Notes: generated by a model from the sequence alone, not told the origin. 64,000 nucleotides of DNA from Pseudomonas sp. C1C7 (GCF_013359595.1 NZ_JABFMP010000017.1:1-64000), one strand, 5' to 3'; shown: positions 9,088 through 19,376, numbered from the stretch's first letter. Made by a program: numbers and translations.

Positions 9088-9101
9088 TCAAGGAACTCCC
9101 A

Positions 9102-12100
9102 ATGGCTTTTACCGATCCGTTCATCCGCCGCCCGGTCCTCGCGACCGTGGTGAGCCTGCTGATTGTGCTGCTGGGCTTCCAGGCCTGGAGCAAGCTGCCG
9201 CTGCGCCAGTATCCGCAAATGGAAAACGCCCTGATCACGGTCACCACCGCCTACCCCGGGGCCAACGCCGAAACCATCCAGGGCTACATCACCCAGCCGA
9301 TGCAACAGAGCCTGGCCAGTGCCGAGGGCATCGACTACATGACCTCGGTCAGTCGCCAGAACTTCTCGGTGATTTCCATCTACGCCCGCATCGGCGCCAA
9401 CAGCGACCGGCTGTTCACGGAACTTCTGGCCAAGGCCAACGAGGTCAAGAACCAGTTGCCCCAAGACGCAGAAGACCCGGTCCTGAGCAAGGAAGCCGCG
9501 GACGCCTCGGCGCTGATGTACATCAGTTTCTTCAGCAAGGAGTTGAGCAACCCGCAGATCACCGACTACCTGTCGCGGGTCATCCAGCCAAAGCTGGCGA
9601 CCCTGCCCGGCATGGCCGAAGCCGAGATTCTCGGCAACCAGGTGTTCGCCATGCGCCTGTGGCTGGACCCGGTGAAACTCGCCGGTTTCGGCCTGACGGC
9701 AAGCGATGTGACCAATGCGGTGCGCCAGTACAACTTCCTCTCCGCCGCCGGCGAGGTCAAAGGCGAGTACGTGGTCACCAGTATCAACGCCAGTACGGAA
9801 CTCAAATCCGCCGAAGCCTTCGCCGCAATCCCGCTCAAAGTCGATGGCGACAGCCGGGTGCTGTTGCGCGACGTCGCGCGGGTCGAGATGGGCGCGGAAA
9901 ACTACGACACCATCAGCTCCTTCGGCGGCACGCCCTCGGTATACATCGGTATCAAGGCCACGCCCGGCGCCAACCCGCTGGACGTGATCAAGGAAGTGCG
10001 CAAGATCATGCCGGACCTCGAGGCCCAGCTTCCGCCCAACCTCAAGGCCGAAATCGCCTACGACGCCACGCTGTTCATCCAGGCGTCGATCGACGAAGTG
10101 GTGAAAACCCTGTTCGAAGCGGTGCTGATCGTGATCGTGGTGGTGTTCCTGTTCCTCGGCGCGCTGCGTTCGGTGGTGATCCCGGTGGTGACCATCCCGC
10201 TGTCGATGATCGGCGTGATGTTCTTCATGCAGATGATGGGTTACTCGATCAACCTGCTGACCCTGCTGGCGATGGTGTTGGCCATCGGTCTGGTGGTGGA
10301 CGACGCCATCGTGGTGGTGGAGAACATCCACCGGCACATCGAGGAAGGCAAGACGCCGTTTGACGCCGCCCTCGAAGGCGCGCGGGAAATCGCCATGCCG
10401 GTGGTCTCGATGACCATCACCCTGGCGGCGGTGTACGCGCCGATCGGTTTCCTGACGGGGCTGACCGGGGCACTGTTCAAGGAGTTCGCCCTGACCCTGG
10501 CCGGAGCGGTGGTGATCTCCGGCATCGTCGCCCTGACCCTGTCGCCGATGATGTGCGCCTACCTGCTGCGCCACGACGAAAACCCCACCGGCCTGGCGCA
10601 CCGCCTCGACCTGATTTTCGAAAGCCTCAAACGTCGTTATCAGAGCTTGCTGCATGGCACGCTCAACACCCGGCCGGTGGTGCTGGTGTTTGCCGTGATC
10701 GTGCTGTGCCTGATTCCGGTGCTGCTCAAGTTCACCAAGTCGGAACTGGCGCCGGATGAGGACCAGGGCATCATTTTCATGATGGCCAGCGCCCCGCAGC
10801 CGACCAACCTCGATTACCTCAACGCCTATACCGATGAGTTCGTCTCGATCTTCAAGGCTTTCCCCGAGTACTACTCCTCATTCCAGATCAACGGCTTCAA
10901 CGGCGTGCAATCGGGCATCGGCGGCTTCCTGCTCAAGCCGTGGAACGACCGGGACCGGACCCAGATGCAGATCCTGCCCGACGTCCAGGCCAAGCTCGAA
11001 GGCATCGCCGGCCTGCAGATTTTCGGCTTCAACCTGCCCTCCTTGCCGGGCACCGGCGAGGGCTTGCCGTTCCAGTTCGTCATCAACACCGCCAACGATT
11101 ACGAGTTGCTGCTGCAAGTGGTTGACCGGGTGAAGAAGCGTGCAGCCGAATCCGGCAAGTTCGCCTTCGTCGACGTCGACCTGGCCTTCGACAAGCCGGA
11201 AGTGGTGGTGGACATCGACCGCGCCAAGGCTGCACAGATGGGCGTGTCGATGCAGGAGCTGGGGGGAACGCTGGCGACTTTGCTGGGCGAGGCGGAAATC
11301 AACCGTTTCACCATCGAGGGCCGCAGTTACAAGGTCATCGCCCAGGTCGAGCGACCGTTCCGGGACAACCCGGACTGGCTGAACAACTACTACGTGAGGA
11401 ACAACAATAATGAACTGCTGGCCCTTTCGACCTTGATCACGGTGAAGGACCGGGCCCGACCGAGACAGCTGAACCAGTTCCAGCAACTCAACTCGGCGAT
11501 CCTCTCCGGCGTTCCCCTGGTCAGCATGGGCGAAGCCATCGACACCGTGCGCCAGATCGCCCAGGAAGAAGCCCCCGTGGGCTTCGCCATCGACTACGCC
11601 GGCGCCTCGCGGCAATACGTGCAGGAAGGCAGCGCGCTGTGGGTCACCTTCGCCCTGGCACTGGCCATCATCTTCCTGGTCCTGGCCGCCCAGTTCGAAA
11701 GCTTCCGCGACCCGCTGGTGATCCTGGTGACCGTGCCGCTGTCGATCTGCGGCGCCTTGCTGCCGCTGTTCCTCGGCTGGTCGAGCATGAACATCTACAC
11801 CCAGGTCGGTCTGGTGACCTTGATCGGCCTGATCAGCAAACACGGGATCCTGATCGTCGAATTCGCCAACCAGCTGCGCAAGGAAAAAGGCCTGACCGCC
11901 CGCGAAGCCGTAGAAGAAGCCGCCTCCATCCGCCTGCGCCCAGTCTTGATGACCACCGCCGCCATGGTCTTCGGCATGGTCCCACTGATCATCGCCACCG
12001 GCGCGGGCGCGGTCAGCCGGTTCGACATCGGTACGGTGATCGCGACGGGGATGTCGATCGGTACATTGTTTACGCTGTTCGTACTGCCCTGCGTCTACAC

Positions 12101-12137
12101 CCTGCTGGCCAAACCCGACAAACCCGCCCCCCCGTAG
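9102..12137 (+). CDS. mexW: RND multidrug efflux permease, MexW-like
   Basis: Inner-membrane proton-driven drug exporter of 1011 residues with the twelve-helix, two-large-loop plan of the HAE-1 RND family. The N-terminus (FTDPFIRRPVLATVVSLLIV) and the proton-relay helix with paired Asp (GLVVDDAIVVVEN) are clear, as is the second-half helix ending in GLVTLIGLISKHGILIVEF. It is 14 bases downstream of the adaptor gene with AAGGA as ribosome binding site, so the two are co-transcribed. Substrates cannot be read from sequence; the P. aeruginosa homologue exports several antibiotics. Confidence 0.85.
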   Translation: MAFTDPFIRRPVLATVVSLLIVLLGFQAWSKLPLRQYPQMENALITVTTAYPGANAETIQGYITQPMQQSLASAEGIDYMTSVSRQNFSVISIYARIGANSDRLFTELLAKANEVKNQLPQDAEDPVLSKEAADASALMYISFFSKELSNPQITDYLSRVIQPKLATLPGMAEAEILGNQVFAMRLWLDPVKLAGFGLTASDVTNAVRQYNFLSAAGEVKGEYVVTSINASTELKSAEAFAAIPLKVDGDSRVLLRDVARVEMGAENYDTISSFGGTPSVYIGIKATPGANPLDVIKEVRKIMPDLEAQLPPNLKAEIAYDATLFIQASIDEVVKTLFEAVLIVIVVVFLFLGALRSVVIPVVTIPLSMIGVMFFMQMMGYSINLLTLLAMVLAIGLVVDDAIVVVENIHRHIEEGKTPFDAALEGAREIAMPVVSMTITLAAVYAPIGFLTGLTGALFKEFALTLAGAVVISGIVALTLSPMMCAYLLRHDENPTGLAHRLDLIFESLKRRYQSLLHGTLNTRPVVLVFAVIVLCLIPVLLKFTKSELAPDEDQGIIFMMASAPQPTNLDYLNAYTDEFVSIFKAFPEYYSSFQINGFNGVQSGIGGFLLKPWNDRDRTQMQILPDVQAKLEGIAGLQIFGFNLPSLPGTGEGLPFQFVINTANDYELLLQVVDRVKKRAAESGKFAFVDVDLAFDKPEVVVDIDRAKAAQMGVSMQELGGTLATLLGEAEINRFTIEGRSYKVIAQVERPFRDNPDWLNNYYVRNNNNELLALSTLITVKDRARPRQLNQFQQLNSAILSGVPLVSMGEAIDTVRQIAQEEAPVGFAIDYAGASRQYVQEGSALWVTFALALAIIFLVLAAQFESFRDPLVILVTVPLSICGALLPLFLGWSSMNIYTQVGLVTLIGLISKHGILIVEFANQLRKEKGLTAREAVEEAASIRLRPVLMTTAAMVFGMVPLIIATGAGAVSRFDIGTVIATGMSIGTLFTLFVLPCVYTLLAKPDKPAPP

Positions 12138-12223
12138 GCGCGAGGCTTGCCCGCGAAGGCGGTGGATCAGATACATAGATGGCGCCTGCCCCACCGCATT
12201 CGCGAGCAGGCTCGCTCCCACAG
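12134..12223. repeat. REP pair
   Basis: A gtaggcgcgaggcttgcccgcgaaggcggtg element is answered by caccgcattcgcgagcaggctcgctcccac in inverted orientation, just after the mexW stop. Confidence 0.75.
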
Positions 12224-12236
12224 AAACACGCACAAC

Positions 12237-12267
12237 AAAAAAGGCCCCGCATTTCAGCGAGGCCTTT
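12237..12267 (-). terminator. Terminator of the methyltransferase-inaA operon
   Basis: On the minus strand AAAGGCCTCGC, a 6-base loop, GCGGGGCCTTT, then a T run. Located 27 bases beyond the stop of the small exported-protein gene. Confidence 0.75.
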
Positions 12268-12293
12268 CATCTTGGCTTCAACCATCTCAAACG

Positions 12294-12512
12294 CTATGGC
12301 CTCAACCCCTGCGACATCCCAAACACAAACAACAACAAATCATGATCCGGCTGACTCGCCGATACCGCTTTGACCACCCGCGGCAACGGACAACTCTCAC
12401 CGTTACCCGAACTGAGAACTTGCGTGCGTGGCTGCTCCCAGGCAGCCACCGCCAGTGAAGCGACTGCCAAGGCTCCTACTAGAAACAAACCTCGCGCAAC
12501 TTCGAGTTTCAT
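12294..12512 (-). CDS. Small exported protein of unknown function
   Basis: 72 residues with a clear signal peptide (MKLEVARGLFLVGALAVAS followed by LAVAA) and probable cleavage near AVA-AW. The mature part is about 48 residues with one Cys in ESCPLP. The ATG lies 2 bases beyond the stop of inaA and an AAAGG site overlaps the inaA end, so translation is probably coupled. No function is recognised. Its place as third gene of the ColR-controlled methyltransferase-inaA operon suggests an envelope role (inference). Confidence 0.7.
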   Translation of the reverse strand: MKLEVARGLFLVGALAVASLAVAAWEQPRTQVLSSGNGESCPLPRVVKAVSASQPDHDLLLFVFGMSQGLRP

Positions 12513-12514
12513 CG

Positions 12515-13228
12515 CTATAAACCTTTGATAGCGCTGCCAAACGCCGTCTTATAAAAATAGACGAGCTTTCCCCAATCCGCCGGATTGAACGACGAGTGGC
12601 GACGCAGTTGCTTCATGTCATGAGCCGCCGCTTGCCCCGCGGTCATCCGCTGCCGGCACTTCTCCAGATCGATCAGCGCCACCTCGACCTTGGCCGCCTC
12701 ACCTTCGCCCGTCACACGCAAAAACACGTGCTTGATGTACAGGCAACTGTGCTGCCAACGCCCCTTGTGCATGCGCGCCAGGTTCTCGGCAAGATCCTTC
12801 AGCACGCGATCGTGCACCGCCTCGCCATAACGCTCCCGGCCGCCCGCCGCGTACCAGTTTTCGATTTCGTCGAAGCCGTCCAGGGATTTGGTGACCAGCA
12901 ATGCGCGCCATTTGTGCACCGGGTCGCGCTGTGCGCCGCAGTAGACGATTTGCGGGACGCGCACTCCCAGCTTGCTGACGCCGGTAAGGGCGTCACGCTC
13001 GCGCAGAACCGTAGGCCGGCCGAACGGGTGCAGCAGCGTGCGATGGATATGCCCGGTCTGGCGCTTCACATAAAGCAGCTGACCATCACTGCCCATGACC
13101 CGTTGAACACCACTTTCTCCACCACGGCGGACATTGGGTTCTTCCACCCAGTCACCACGCTGATTCCAGAAATAGTCGAAACGGTCCTCGGACCCCATAC
13201 CCGATCCCTCTGCATACTGCACTGCCAT
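12515..13228 (-). CDS. inaA: InaA/WapQ-like lipopolysaccharide kinase-family protein
   Basis: 237-residue cytoplasmic kinase-like protein of the InaA/Kdo-WaaP family. The kinase-fold catalytic region is recognisable: LARMHKGRWQHSCLYIKHVF carries the His/Asn-loop equivalent, followed by ALIDLEKCR, which supplies the metal-binding Asp. The start at 13228 (MAVQYAEG) is chosen because AGAGGTAACAGG precedes it and it leaves only 4 bases after the methyltransferase stop; a longer in-frame start at 13321 would overlap that gene. In P. fluorescens and P. putida the equivalent operon is known to depend on ColR and has been linked to LPS integrity. Confidence 0.85.
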   Translation of the reverse strand: MAVQYAEGSGMGSEDRFDYFWNQRGDWVEEPNVRRGGESGVQRVMGSDGQLLYVKRQTGHIHRTLLHPFGRPTVLRERDALTGVSKLGVRVPQIVYCGAQRDPVHKWRALLVTKSLDGFDEIENWYAAGGRERYGEAVHDRVLKDLAENLARMHKGRWQHSCLYIKHVFLRVTGEGEAAKVEVALIDLEKCRQRMTAGQAAAHDMKQLRRHSSFNPADWGKLVYFYKTAFGSAIKGL

Positions 13229-13232
13229 CCTG

Positions 13233-13901
13233 TTACCTCTTGCGTAATACGTAAACTCGCCACATGGCATAGAGCGGTATAAAGTCCAGACGTTCCTGAA
13301 TTCGGAACCCAGCCTGCTCAAATTCCTTCTCTACCGTAGCAGCAGGTAACACAAATCGATTTTGGTAACCTTCCTGCCCACGGGTTTTCTCTGCGCGCTT
13401 GCGTTTCCAGGCTTTGAAATTGCCATCCACCCACAGCGAAAGGATCACGCTGTCACGGCTGACGCGCTCGAATTCGCGCAAAATAGCCAGCCGATGCTCG
13501 GCCTCACCGATGTGATGAAGCAAACGCATACAGAATATGCTGTCGACGGCGTTATCAGGTAACGCGATGTCGAATGCAGACGTGTGCAAGGGTTGTACCC
13601 GTTTTACCACTTCGGCCGGTTGCGACTGAGTGGCGATCTTGATCATCGATTCGGAGTTGTCGGCGCCGATGATCACGCGGTTGGGTTTTTCCGCCAGCAT
13701 CGGCCAGAAACGTCCCGCGCCGCAGGGCAGATCGAGTACCAGGCCTGGCTCGCCGACCGCTGTCAGGGCCTTTCGGGCCATCTGAACATCACGCCAGTGC
13801 GACAGCCGGCGGCCCAGACCGTCCTTGTGCTTGCGCAGATAGCGCTTGGCATGTTCGTCGTCATATTTCTCGGAAAAATCAAGTTTGATCGGGCCGGCCA
13901 T
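13233..13901 (-). CDS. Class I SAM-dependent methyltransferase (ColR-operon orf222 type)
   Basis: 222-residue methyltransferase with motif I VLDLPCGAGRFWP, an acidic loop at GADNSES and a post-motif AVDSIFCMRLLHHIG. Substrate unknown. The ATG at 13901 is preferred because AGGAGA (13910-13915 on the minus strand) is 8 bases away; GTG 13904 is only 5 bases away. It is first in the operon with inaA. From memory, P. putida has a 222-residue methyltransferase followed by inaA beside colRS, controlled by ColR. A sequence matching the ColR site lies upstream at 13974-13989. Confidence 0.85.
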   Translation of the reverse strand: MAGPIKLDFSEKYDDEHAKRYLRKHKDGLGRRLSHWRDVQMARKALTAVGEPGLVLDLPCGAGRFWPMLAEKPNRVIIGADNSESMIKIATQSQPAEVVKRVQPLHTSAFDIALPDNAVDSIFCMRLLHHIGEAEHRLAILREFERVSRDSVILSLWVDGNFKAWKRKRAEKTRGQEGYQNRFVLPAATVEKEFEQAGFRIQERLDFIPLYAMWRVYVLRKR

Positions 13902-13973
13902 CACAAAGGTCTCCTGTATTTTCGAATGGCAACTACCTTAGGTAGCCCAATGTCGACGTCAGGTCATGCAATT

Positions 13974-13989
13974 GTGAAAAATTTGTCAT
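13974..13989 (-). promoter_or_regulatory. Candidate ColR binding site before the methyltransferase-inaA operon
   Basis: On the minus strand the sequence is ATGACAAATTTTTCAC. It matches the ColR consensus I recall, YYNASNNYTTTTTCAC, at every fixed position of the TTTTTCAC core and at A4 and S5, with mismatches at positions 1 and 8. It lies 70-90 bases before the start codon. Confidence 0.6.
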
Positions 13990-14020
13990 GTAAAACCTCG
14001 AAGTATTTCGAGGTTTTACA
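13989..14020 (-). terminator. 14-bp perfect hairpin after colS
   Basis: TGTAAAACCTCGAA at 13989-14002 pairs perfectly with TTCGAGGTTTTACA at 14007-14020, with a 4-base loop. It lies 32 bases past the colS stop and directly abuts the candidate ColR site. The T tract is not ideal, so it could end colS transcripts or act as a regulatory structure. Confidence 0.6.
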
Positions 14021-14051
14021 AGGTATGCCGCCTGTCAGGATGATTGTTTTT

Positions 14052-15338
14052 TCAGCCTTTCTGGTCCGGCGTGTGCAAATCCACCTGAAAGCGACAACCA
14101 TTGGGTTCCATGGTGGTCAGGCTGACCGTCCAGCCCTGGTTTTCACAGATTCGCTGTACCAGCGAAAGCCCCAACCCCAACCCGTCGCCGCGTTTTTCCG
14201 TGCCCCGCACGAACGGCTCGAACATGGCTTCGCGTTTTTCCTCGGGGATGCCTACGCCGCTGTCTTCCACGGTGAAACCGTTGTCGGTCAGTGTCAGGCG
14301 AATGAAGCCTTGCTCGGTGTAATGCAAGGCATTACGCAACAGATTGCCCATCACCGCGTGCAGTAACGTCGCGTTATAACGACCGTCGTGTGCACCTCCC
14401 GGCTCAAAAATCAATCGCAAGCCTTTGGCCTCGATCGGCTCGCGCCACAGATTCAGCAACCCATCGGCCACCTGCCCCAGGGATTGTTGCGGCGACATGC
14501 TGGCATCTTCGCGCTGGGCACGGGCCAGCATCAGAAAGGTTTGCACCAGTTCACGCATTTCTTCACTGGCACGAGCGATGCGCTCGACCTGAGACCGGCC
14601 GCGCTGATCGATTCGGGGGTTTTCCAGCAGCAGTTCGCAGGAACTGGCAAGCACCATCAATGGCGTACGCAGTTCGTGGCTGACGTCACTGGTAAAAAGG
14701 CGCTCACGGGTCAATGCCTGACGCAGACGTCCAAGGGTCGCATCGAACGCCACCGCCAGTTCACCGACTTCGTCCGCCGCATAATCCGGGGCCAAGGGCG
14801 GCGCCAGCCCCAGCAACTGGTCGCGGTGACGCACCTGGCGGGCCAGTCGCACGACCGGTGCCATGACCTTGCGTGCCAGGACCCAGCCGAGGAAAACCGC
14901 CAGCGCCAGGCTCAGCACGAATCCCACCAGCACCACAGCGAACAGCACCCGCTCACGCTCCTCGAAGTCGCTCTGATCCTGCAACAGCACGTAGTGTCGC
15001 CCATCGACGATTTCGACCATCGCGTGATAAGACAACTGCTCGCGAAACACCTCGTGGAACCCCGAATCCAGGTGCCGCAAATCCTTGGGCAGCTCGAAAT
15101 CCCCCGGCCCGCCACTGAAATAGAACAGCTGGTCCGGCTCGGGGCGATGGCTCCAGTCGGAGACGTTATCCATCAGCAACAGACGCTGCAGATCGCCGCC
15201 CAGCCCCGCCGAGATCAGCTTTTCTTCCACCAGGTGCACCGTCGCCACAATGCCCATGGCAAAGGCGCCCGCCACCAGTGCGCTCATCAGCGCAAAGGCG
15301 ATGATGATCCGCTGAGCAAGGCTCTGTTTAAACTCCAT
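14052..15338 (-). CDS. colS: ColS sensor histidine kinase
   Basis: 428-residue inner-membrane sensor kinase paired with ColR. Helix 1 (about residues 11-34) and helix 2 (about 131-153) enclose a periplasmic domain of about 100 residues, then HAMP, H-box (SDVSHELRTPLM), N-box (MGNLLRNALHYT) and G-boxes (DSGVGIPEE, GLGLGLSLV). The periplasmic domain holds Glu38, Glu96, Glu126 and Glu129, the last two forming an ExxE motif. As I recall, glutamates at these same positions matter for zinc/iron sensing in P. putida ColS. The start at 15338 follows GAGGGGCG and overlaps the colR end by 11 bases, indicating coupling. A longer in-frame start at 15371 adds residues that do not fit the family. Confidence 0.92.
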   Translation of the reverse strand: MEFKQSLAQRIIIAFALMSALVAGAFAMGIVATVHLVEEKLISAGLGGDLQRLLLMDNVSDWSHRPEPDQLFYFSGGPGDFELPKDLRHLDSGFHEVFREQLSYHAMVEIVDGRHYVLLQDQSDFEERERVLFAVVLVGFVLSLALAVFLGWVLARKVMAPVVRLARQVRHRDQLLGLAPPLAPDYAADEVGELAVAFDATLGRLRQALTRERLFTSDVSHELRTPLMVLASSCELLLENPRIDQRGRSQVERIARASEEMRELVQTFLMLARAQREDASMSPQQSLGQVADGLLNLWREPIEAKGLRLIFEPGGAHDGRYNATLLHAVMGNLLRNALHYTEQGFIRLTLTDNGFTVEDSGVGIPEEKREAMFEPFVRGTEKRGDGLGLGLSLVQRICENQGWTVSLTTMEPNGCRFQVDLHTPDQKG

Positions 15339-16011
15339 CGCGCCCCTCGGCCAGGCGATAACCCACACCATGCACGGTTTGCAGCAGGGGTTTGGCGAAC
15401 GGCTTGTCGATCACCTGACGCAATTGGTGGACATGGCTGCGCAGGCTGTCGCTGTCCGGGCAGTCATCGCCCCAGAGGGCTTCCTCGAGAATTTCCCGGC
15501 GCAGCACGTGCGGGCTTTTCTGCATCAACACCGCCAGCAGCTTCAGGCCAACGGGGTTGAGTTTGAGCAAGCGGCCTTCGCGGGTGACTTCCAGGGTGTC
15601 CAGGTCATAGCTCAGGTCGGCAACCTGCAGGGTGCGGCGACCGCCGCCCTGGGAGCGACGCATGACCGCTTCGACCCGTGCCGCCAGCTCCGACAAGGCG
15701 AAAGGCTTGATCAGATAATCGTCGGCACCGGACTTGAAGCCCTGAAGACGGTCGTCCAGTTGATCGCGAGCGGTCAGCATGATCACCGGGGTGTCCCGAC
15801 GGGCATCTTCACGCAGGCGTTTGCACAGGGTGTAGCCGTCGATGCCGGGCAGCATGATGTCGAGCACGATCAGATCGTAATGCTCGGTGGCCGCCAGATG
15901 CAGGCCCGACAGACCGTCCTGAGCGCAATCCACGGTATAGCCTTTGAGCCCCAGGTAATCAGCCAGATTGGCCAGGATATCGCGGTTGTCTTCAACCAAA
16001 AGAATTCGCAT
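15328..16011 (-). CDS. colR: ColR response regulator (OmpR family)
   Basis: 227 residues, the usual ColR length. The receiver domain has acidic residues in VEDN, phosphoacceptor Asp51 in IVLDIMLPG and the conserved Lys in LIKPF. The C-terminal winged-helix domain ends in LLQTVHGVGYRLAE. ColR controls membrane and LPS genes and protects against metals and phenol in pseudomonads. The start MRILLVEDN at 16011 is preceded by GAGAG. It is divergent from the PAP2 gene, and a perfect ColR site lies between them at 16127-16142. Confidence 0.92.
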   Translation of the reverse strand: MRILLVEDNRDILANLADYLGLKGYTVDCAQDGLSGLHLAATEHYDLIVLDIMLPGIDGYTLCKRLREDARRDTPVIMLTARDQLDDRLQGFKSGADDYLIKPFALSELAARVEAVMRRSQGGGRRTLQVADLSYDLDTLEVTREGRLLKLNPVGLKLLAVLMQKSPHVLRREILEEALWGDDCPDSDSLRSHVHQLRQVIDKPFAKPLLQTVHGVGYRLAEGRDGV

Positions 16012-16126
16012 GGGTATCTCTCCGTACACAGTAACGGCCGTCTTGGCCCGCGCAGCTTACGGCCAAGTCTGGCTCACTGCCAGAGTTGCGTGCAGTTGCC
16101 GATCTTGTGCGAATAAACCGCGAACC

Positions 16127-16142
16127 TTAACGTTTTTTTCAC
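16127..16142 (+). promoter_or_regulatory. Candidate ColR binding site before the PAP2 gene
   Basis: TTAACGTTTTTTTCAC fits the remembered ColR consensus YYNASNNYTTTTTCAC at every specified position. It lies about 87 bases before the PAP2 start and about 115 bases before colR on the other strand. Confidence 0.7.
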
Positions 16143-16228
16143 TATCGATTCACAGGCAGACCACGGGATCAGGTTCATAATCCGCGCGGTTGCGCTTCTC
16201 AGATCACTTCACCGACCCAGGAATTGCC

Positions 16229-16972
16229 ATGGTTTCGACCGCTACTCGCCCCGCCTCACGCCCGCTCAATTTCTGGATATGCCTGGGGATTCCCGCCGTT
16301 ACCGCGATCATCCTGGTGTTGCTCGAGCTGACCTCACTGGACATGAGCCTGGCCAATCTGTTCTACGATCCGGTTGCCGGCGACTTCATCGGCCGACACA
16401 GTTACTTCCTCGAAGACATCCTGCATGACCGCGCCAAACAGGTGGTCATCGCCTTCTCGGTATTGGCCATCTTCGGCTACATGGGTTCATTTTTTGTCGA
16501 ACGGCTCAAACCGTTCAAGCGCGAGCTGGGCTGCCTGGTGCTGTCCCTGGGGCTGGCGACTTCCTTTGTCACGCCGATGAAGGCGGTGACGGCGGTGCAG
16601 TGCCCGTGGAGTCTTGAGCAGTTCGGCGGTCATGAGAAGTACAGCGAATTACTGAGTCCTCGTCCGCAGACCGAAAAACCGGGGCGGTGCTGGCCCGGCG
16701 GTCACGCTGCCACCGGGTTCACGCTGTTTGCGCTGTTCTTCGTGTTGCGCGATCGTCGCCCCCGGCTGGCCCGCGCGGCGCTTGTCTTCGCTTTCGCTCT
16801 GGGGTCGGTGTTTTCCATCGGGCGGATGATGCAGGGCGCGCACTTTTTCTCGCACAACGTGTGGACGGCGGTGTTCTGCTGGCTGATTTGCCTGGGGTCT
16901 TATTACTGGCTGCTGTATCGGCCGGCGTCTACGACGGAGCGGGTGAGCAAGGCTGAACCTGTCGGCGCCTGA
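16229..16972 (+). CDS. PAP2-family membrane phosphatase
   Basis: 247-residue inner-membrane protein with about five or six helices and PAP2-superfamily motifs: LLSPRPQ, then CWPGGHAATGF (PSGH-type), then GRMMQGAHFFSHNVW. In the last motif the usual Asp after His-x3 is His, as in the PAP2 subgroup with the GAHFxSH pattern. Such enzymes dephosphorylate lipids such as undecaprenyl pyrophosphate, phosphatidylglycerophosphate or lipid A; the substrate here is not determined. AGGAA lies 5 bases before ATG 16229. A perfect ColR-type site upstream and its place beside colRS suggest that it belongs to the ColR envelope-stress response. Confidence 0.8.
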   Translation: MVSTATRPASRPLNFWICLGIPAVTAIILVLLELTSLDMSLANLFYDPVAGDFIGRHSYFLEDILHDRAKQVVIAFSVLAIFGYMGSFFVERLKPFKRELGCLVLSLGLATSFVTPMKAVTAVQCPWSLEQFGGHEKYSELLSPRPQTEKPGRCWPGGHAATGFTLFALFFVLRDRRPRLARAALVFAFALGSVFSIGRMMQGAHFFSHNVWTAVFCWLICLGSYYWLLYRPASTTERVSKAEPVGA

Positions 16973-16980
16973 TCTGACGT

Positions 16981-17045
16981 CTTCGCGGGCAAGCCTCGCT
17001 CCTACAGAAATTACCGAACCGTAGGAGCGAGGCTTGCCCGCGAAG
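16981..17045. repeat. Perfect 25-bp REP inverted repeat
   Basis: CTTCGCGGGCAAGCCTCGCT followed by CCTAC at 16981-17005 is exactly repeated in inverted orientation at 17021-17045, with a 15-base loop. REPIN-type doublet between the convergent PAP2 and groEL genes. Confidence 0.85.
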
Positions 17046-17082
17046 AGCCCCTCGAAAACAACACAACTTGACAACAGACAAT

Positions 17083-17118
17083 AAAAAACCCCGCCTGCTT
17101 TCGCAGACGGGGTTCTTC
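17083..17118 (-). terminator. groESL terminator
   Basis: On the minus strand AACCCCGTCTGC, loop, GCAGGCGGGGTT and a run of T; 20 bases after the groEL stop. Confidence 0.9.
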
Positions 17119-17138
17119 GTTACAGGGGTAAGGCTGGC

Positions 17139-18797
<1,659 letters not shown>

Positions 18798-18834
18798 TTA
18801 AATACTTTGTAGTAGCGGGAAAATGAGCGGGAAA

Positions 18835-19128
18835 TCAGCCTTCGATAACAGCGAGAATCTCGTTCTCAGCCATTACCAGCAGGTCTTCGCCGTCGACTTT
18901 CACAGTGTTGCTGCCGGAGTAAGGACCGAACACAACCTTGTCGCCCACTTTTACGGACAGTGCACGCACTTCACCGTTATCCAGTACGCGGCCGGCGCCT
19001 ACAGCGAGGATTTCGCCGCTGTTGGCTTTTTCAGCAGCCGAACCTGGCAGGACGATACCGCCAGCGGTTTTCTTTTCTTCTTCGCTGCGACGGATTACGA
19101 CGCGGTCATGCAGAGGACGAAGCTTCAT
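18835..19128 (-). CDS. groES: Co-chaperonin GroES (10 kDa)
   Basis: 97 residues, full length, beginning [18 protein letters not shown]. The mobile loop includes GGIVLPGSA and the roof loop GPYSG. It caps the GroEL ring during folding. The ribosome binding site AGGAGAG is directly upstream, and a sigma32-like promoter lies about 145 bases upstream. Confidence 0.99.
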   Translation of the reverse strand: MKLRPLHDRVVIRRSEEEKKTAGGIVLPGSAAEKANSGEILAVGAGRVLDNGEVRALSVKVGDKVVFGPYSGSNTVKVDGEDLLVMAENEILAVIEG

Positions 19129-19272
19129 TGTCGATCTCTCCTAATTGTGGTTTTCATCGGCCGGTGTGGTCCCGGCGGGTTTAACAAAGTCCGGCGGTGC
19201 CGGTTGCGGCTCGCCAAGCGAACCGCGGAAGTCAGTCTGGCGTAAGTGCCATAAACCTTGCGGTGACAGCTA

Positions 19273-19299
19273 CATAAGGGCGCATAAGCTTATTACAAG
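19273..19299 (-). promoter_or_regulatory. Candidate sigma32 heat-shock promoter of groESL
   Basis: On the minus strand CTTGTAA (19293-19299), 12 bases, then CCCTTATG (19273-19280). This is close to the sigma32 pattern CTTGAAA and CCCCATNT, and is placed 145 bases upstream of groES. Confidence 0.6.
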
Positions 19300-19376
19300 G
19301 GCGGGTATCGAATTTTTTTCAGGCCGATCCCGCGCAAACGATCACGGCACCCGAAGGTGCCGTGTCGATAGAGCGG

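Noticed and set aside
8817..10655. 612-codon His/Asp-rich frame antisense to mexV-mexW
   Set aside because: Shadow frame; the His/Gln-rich runs are mirror images of membrane-helix codons.
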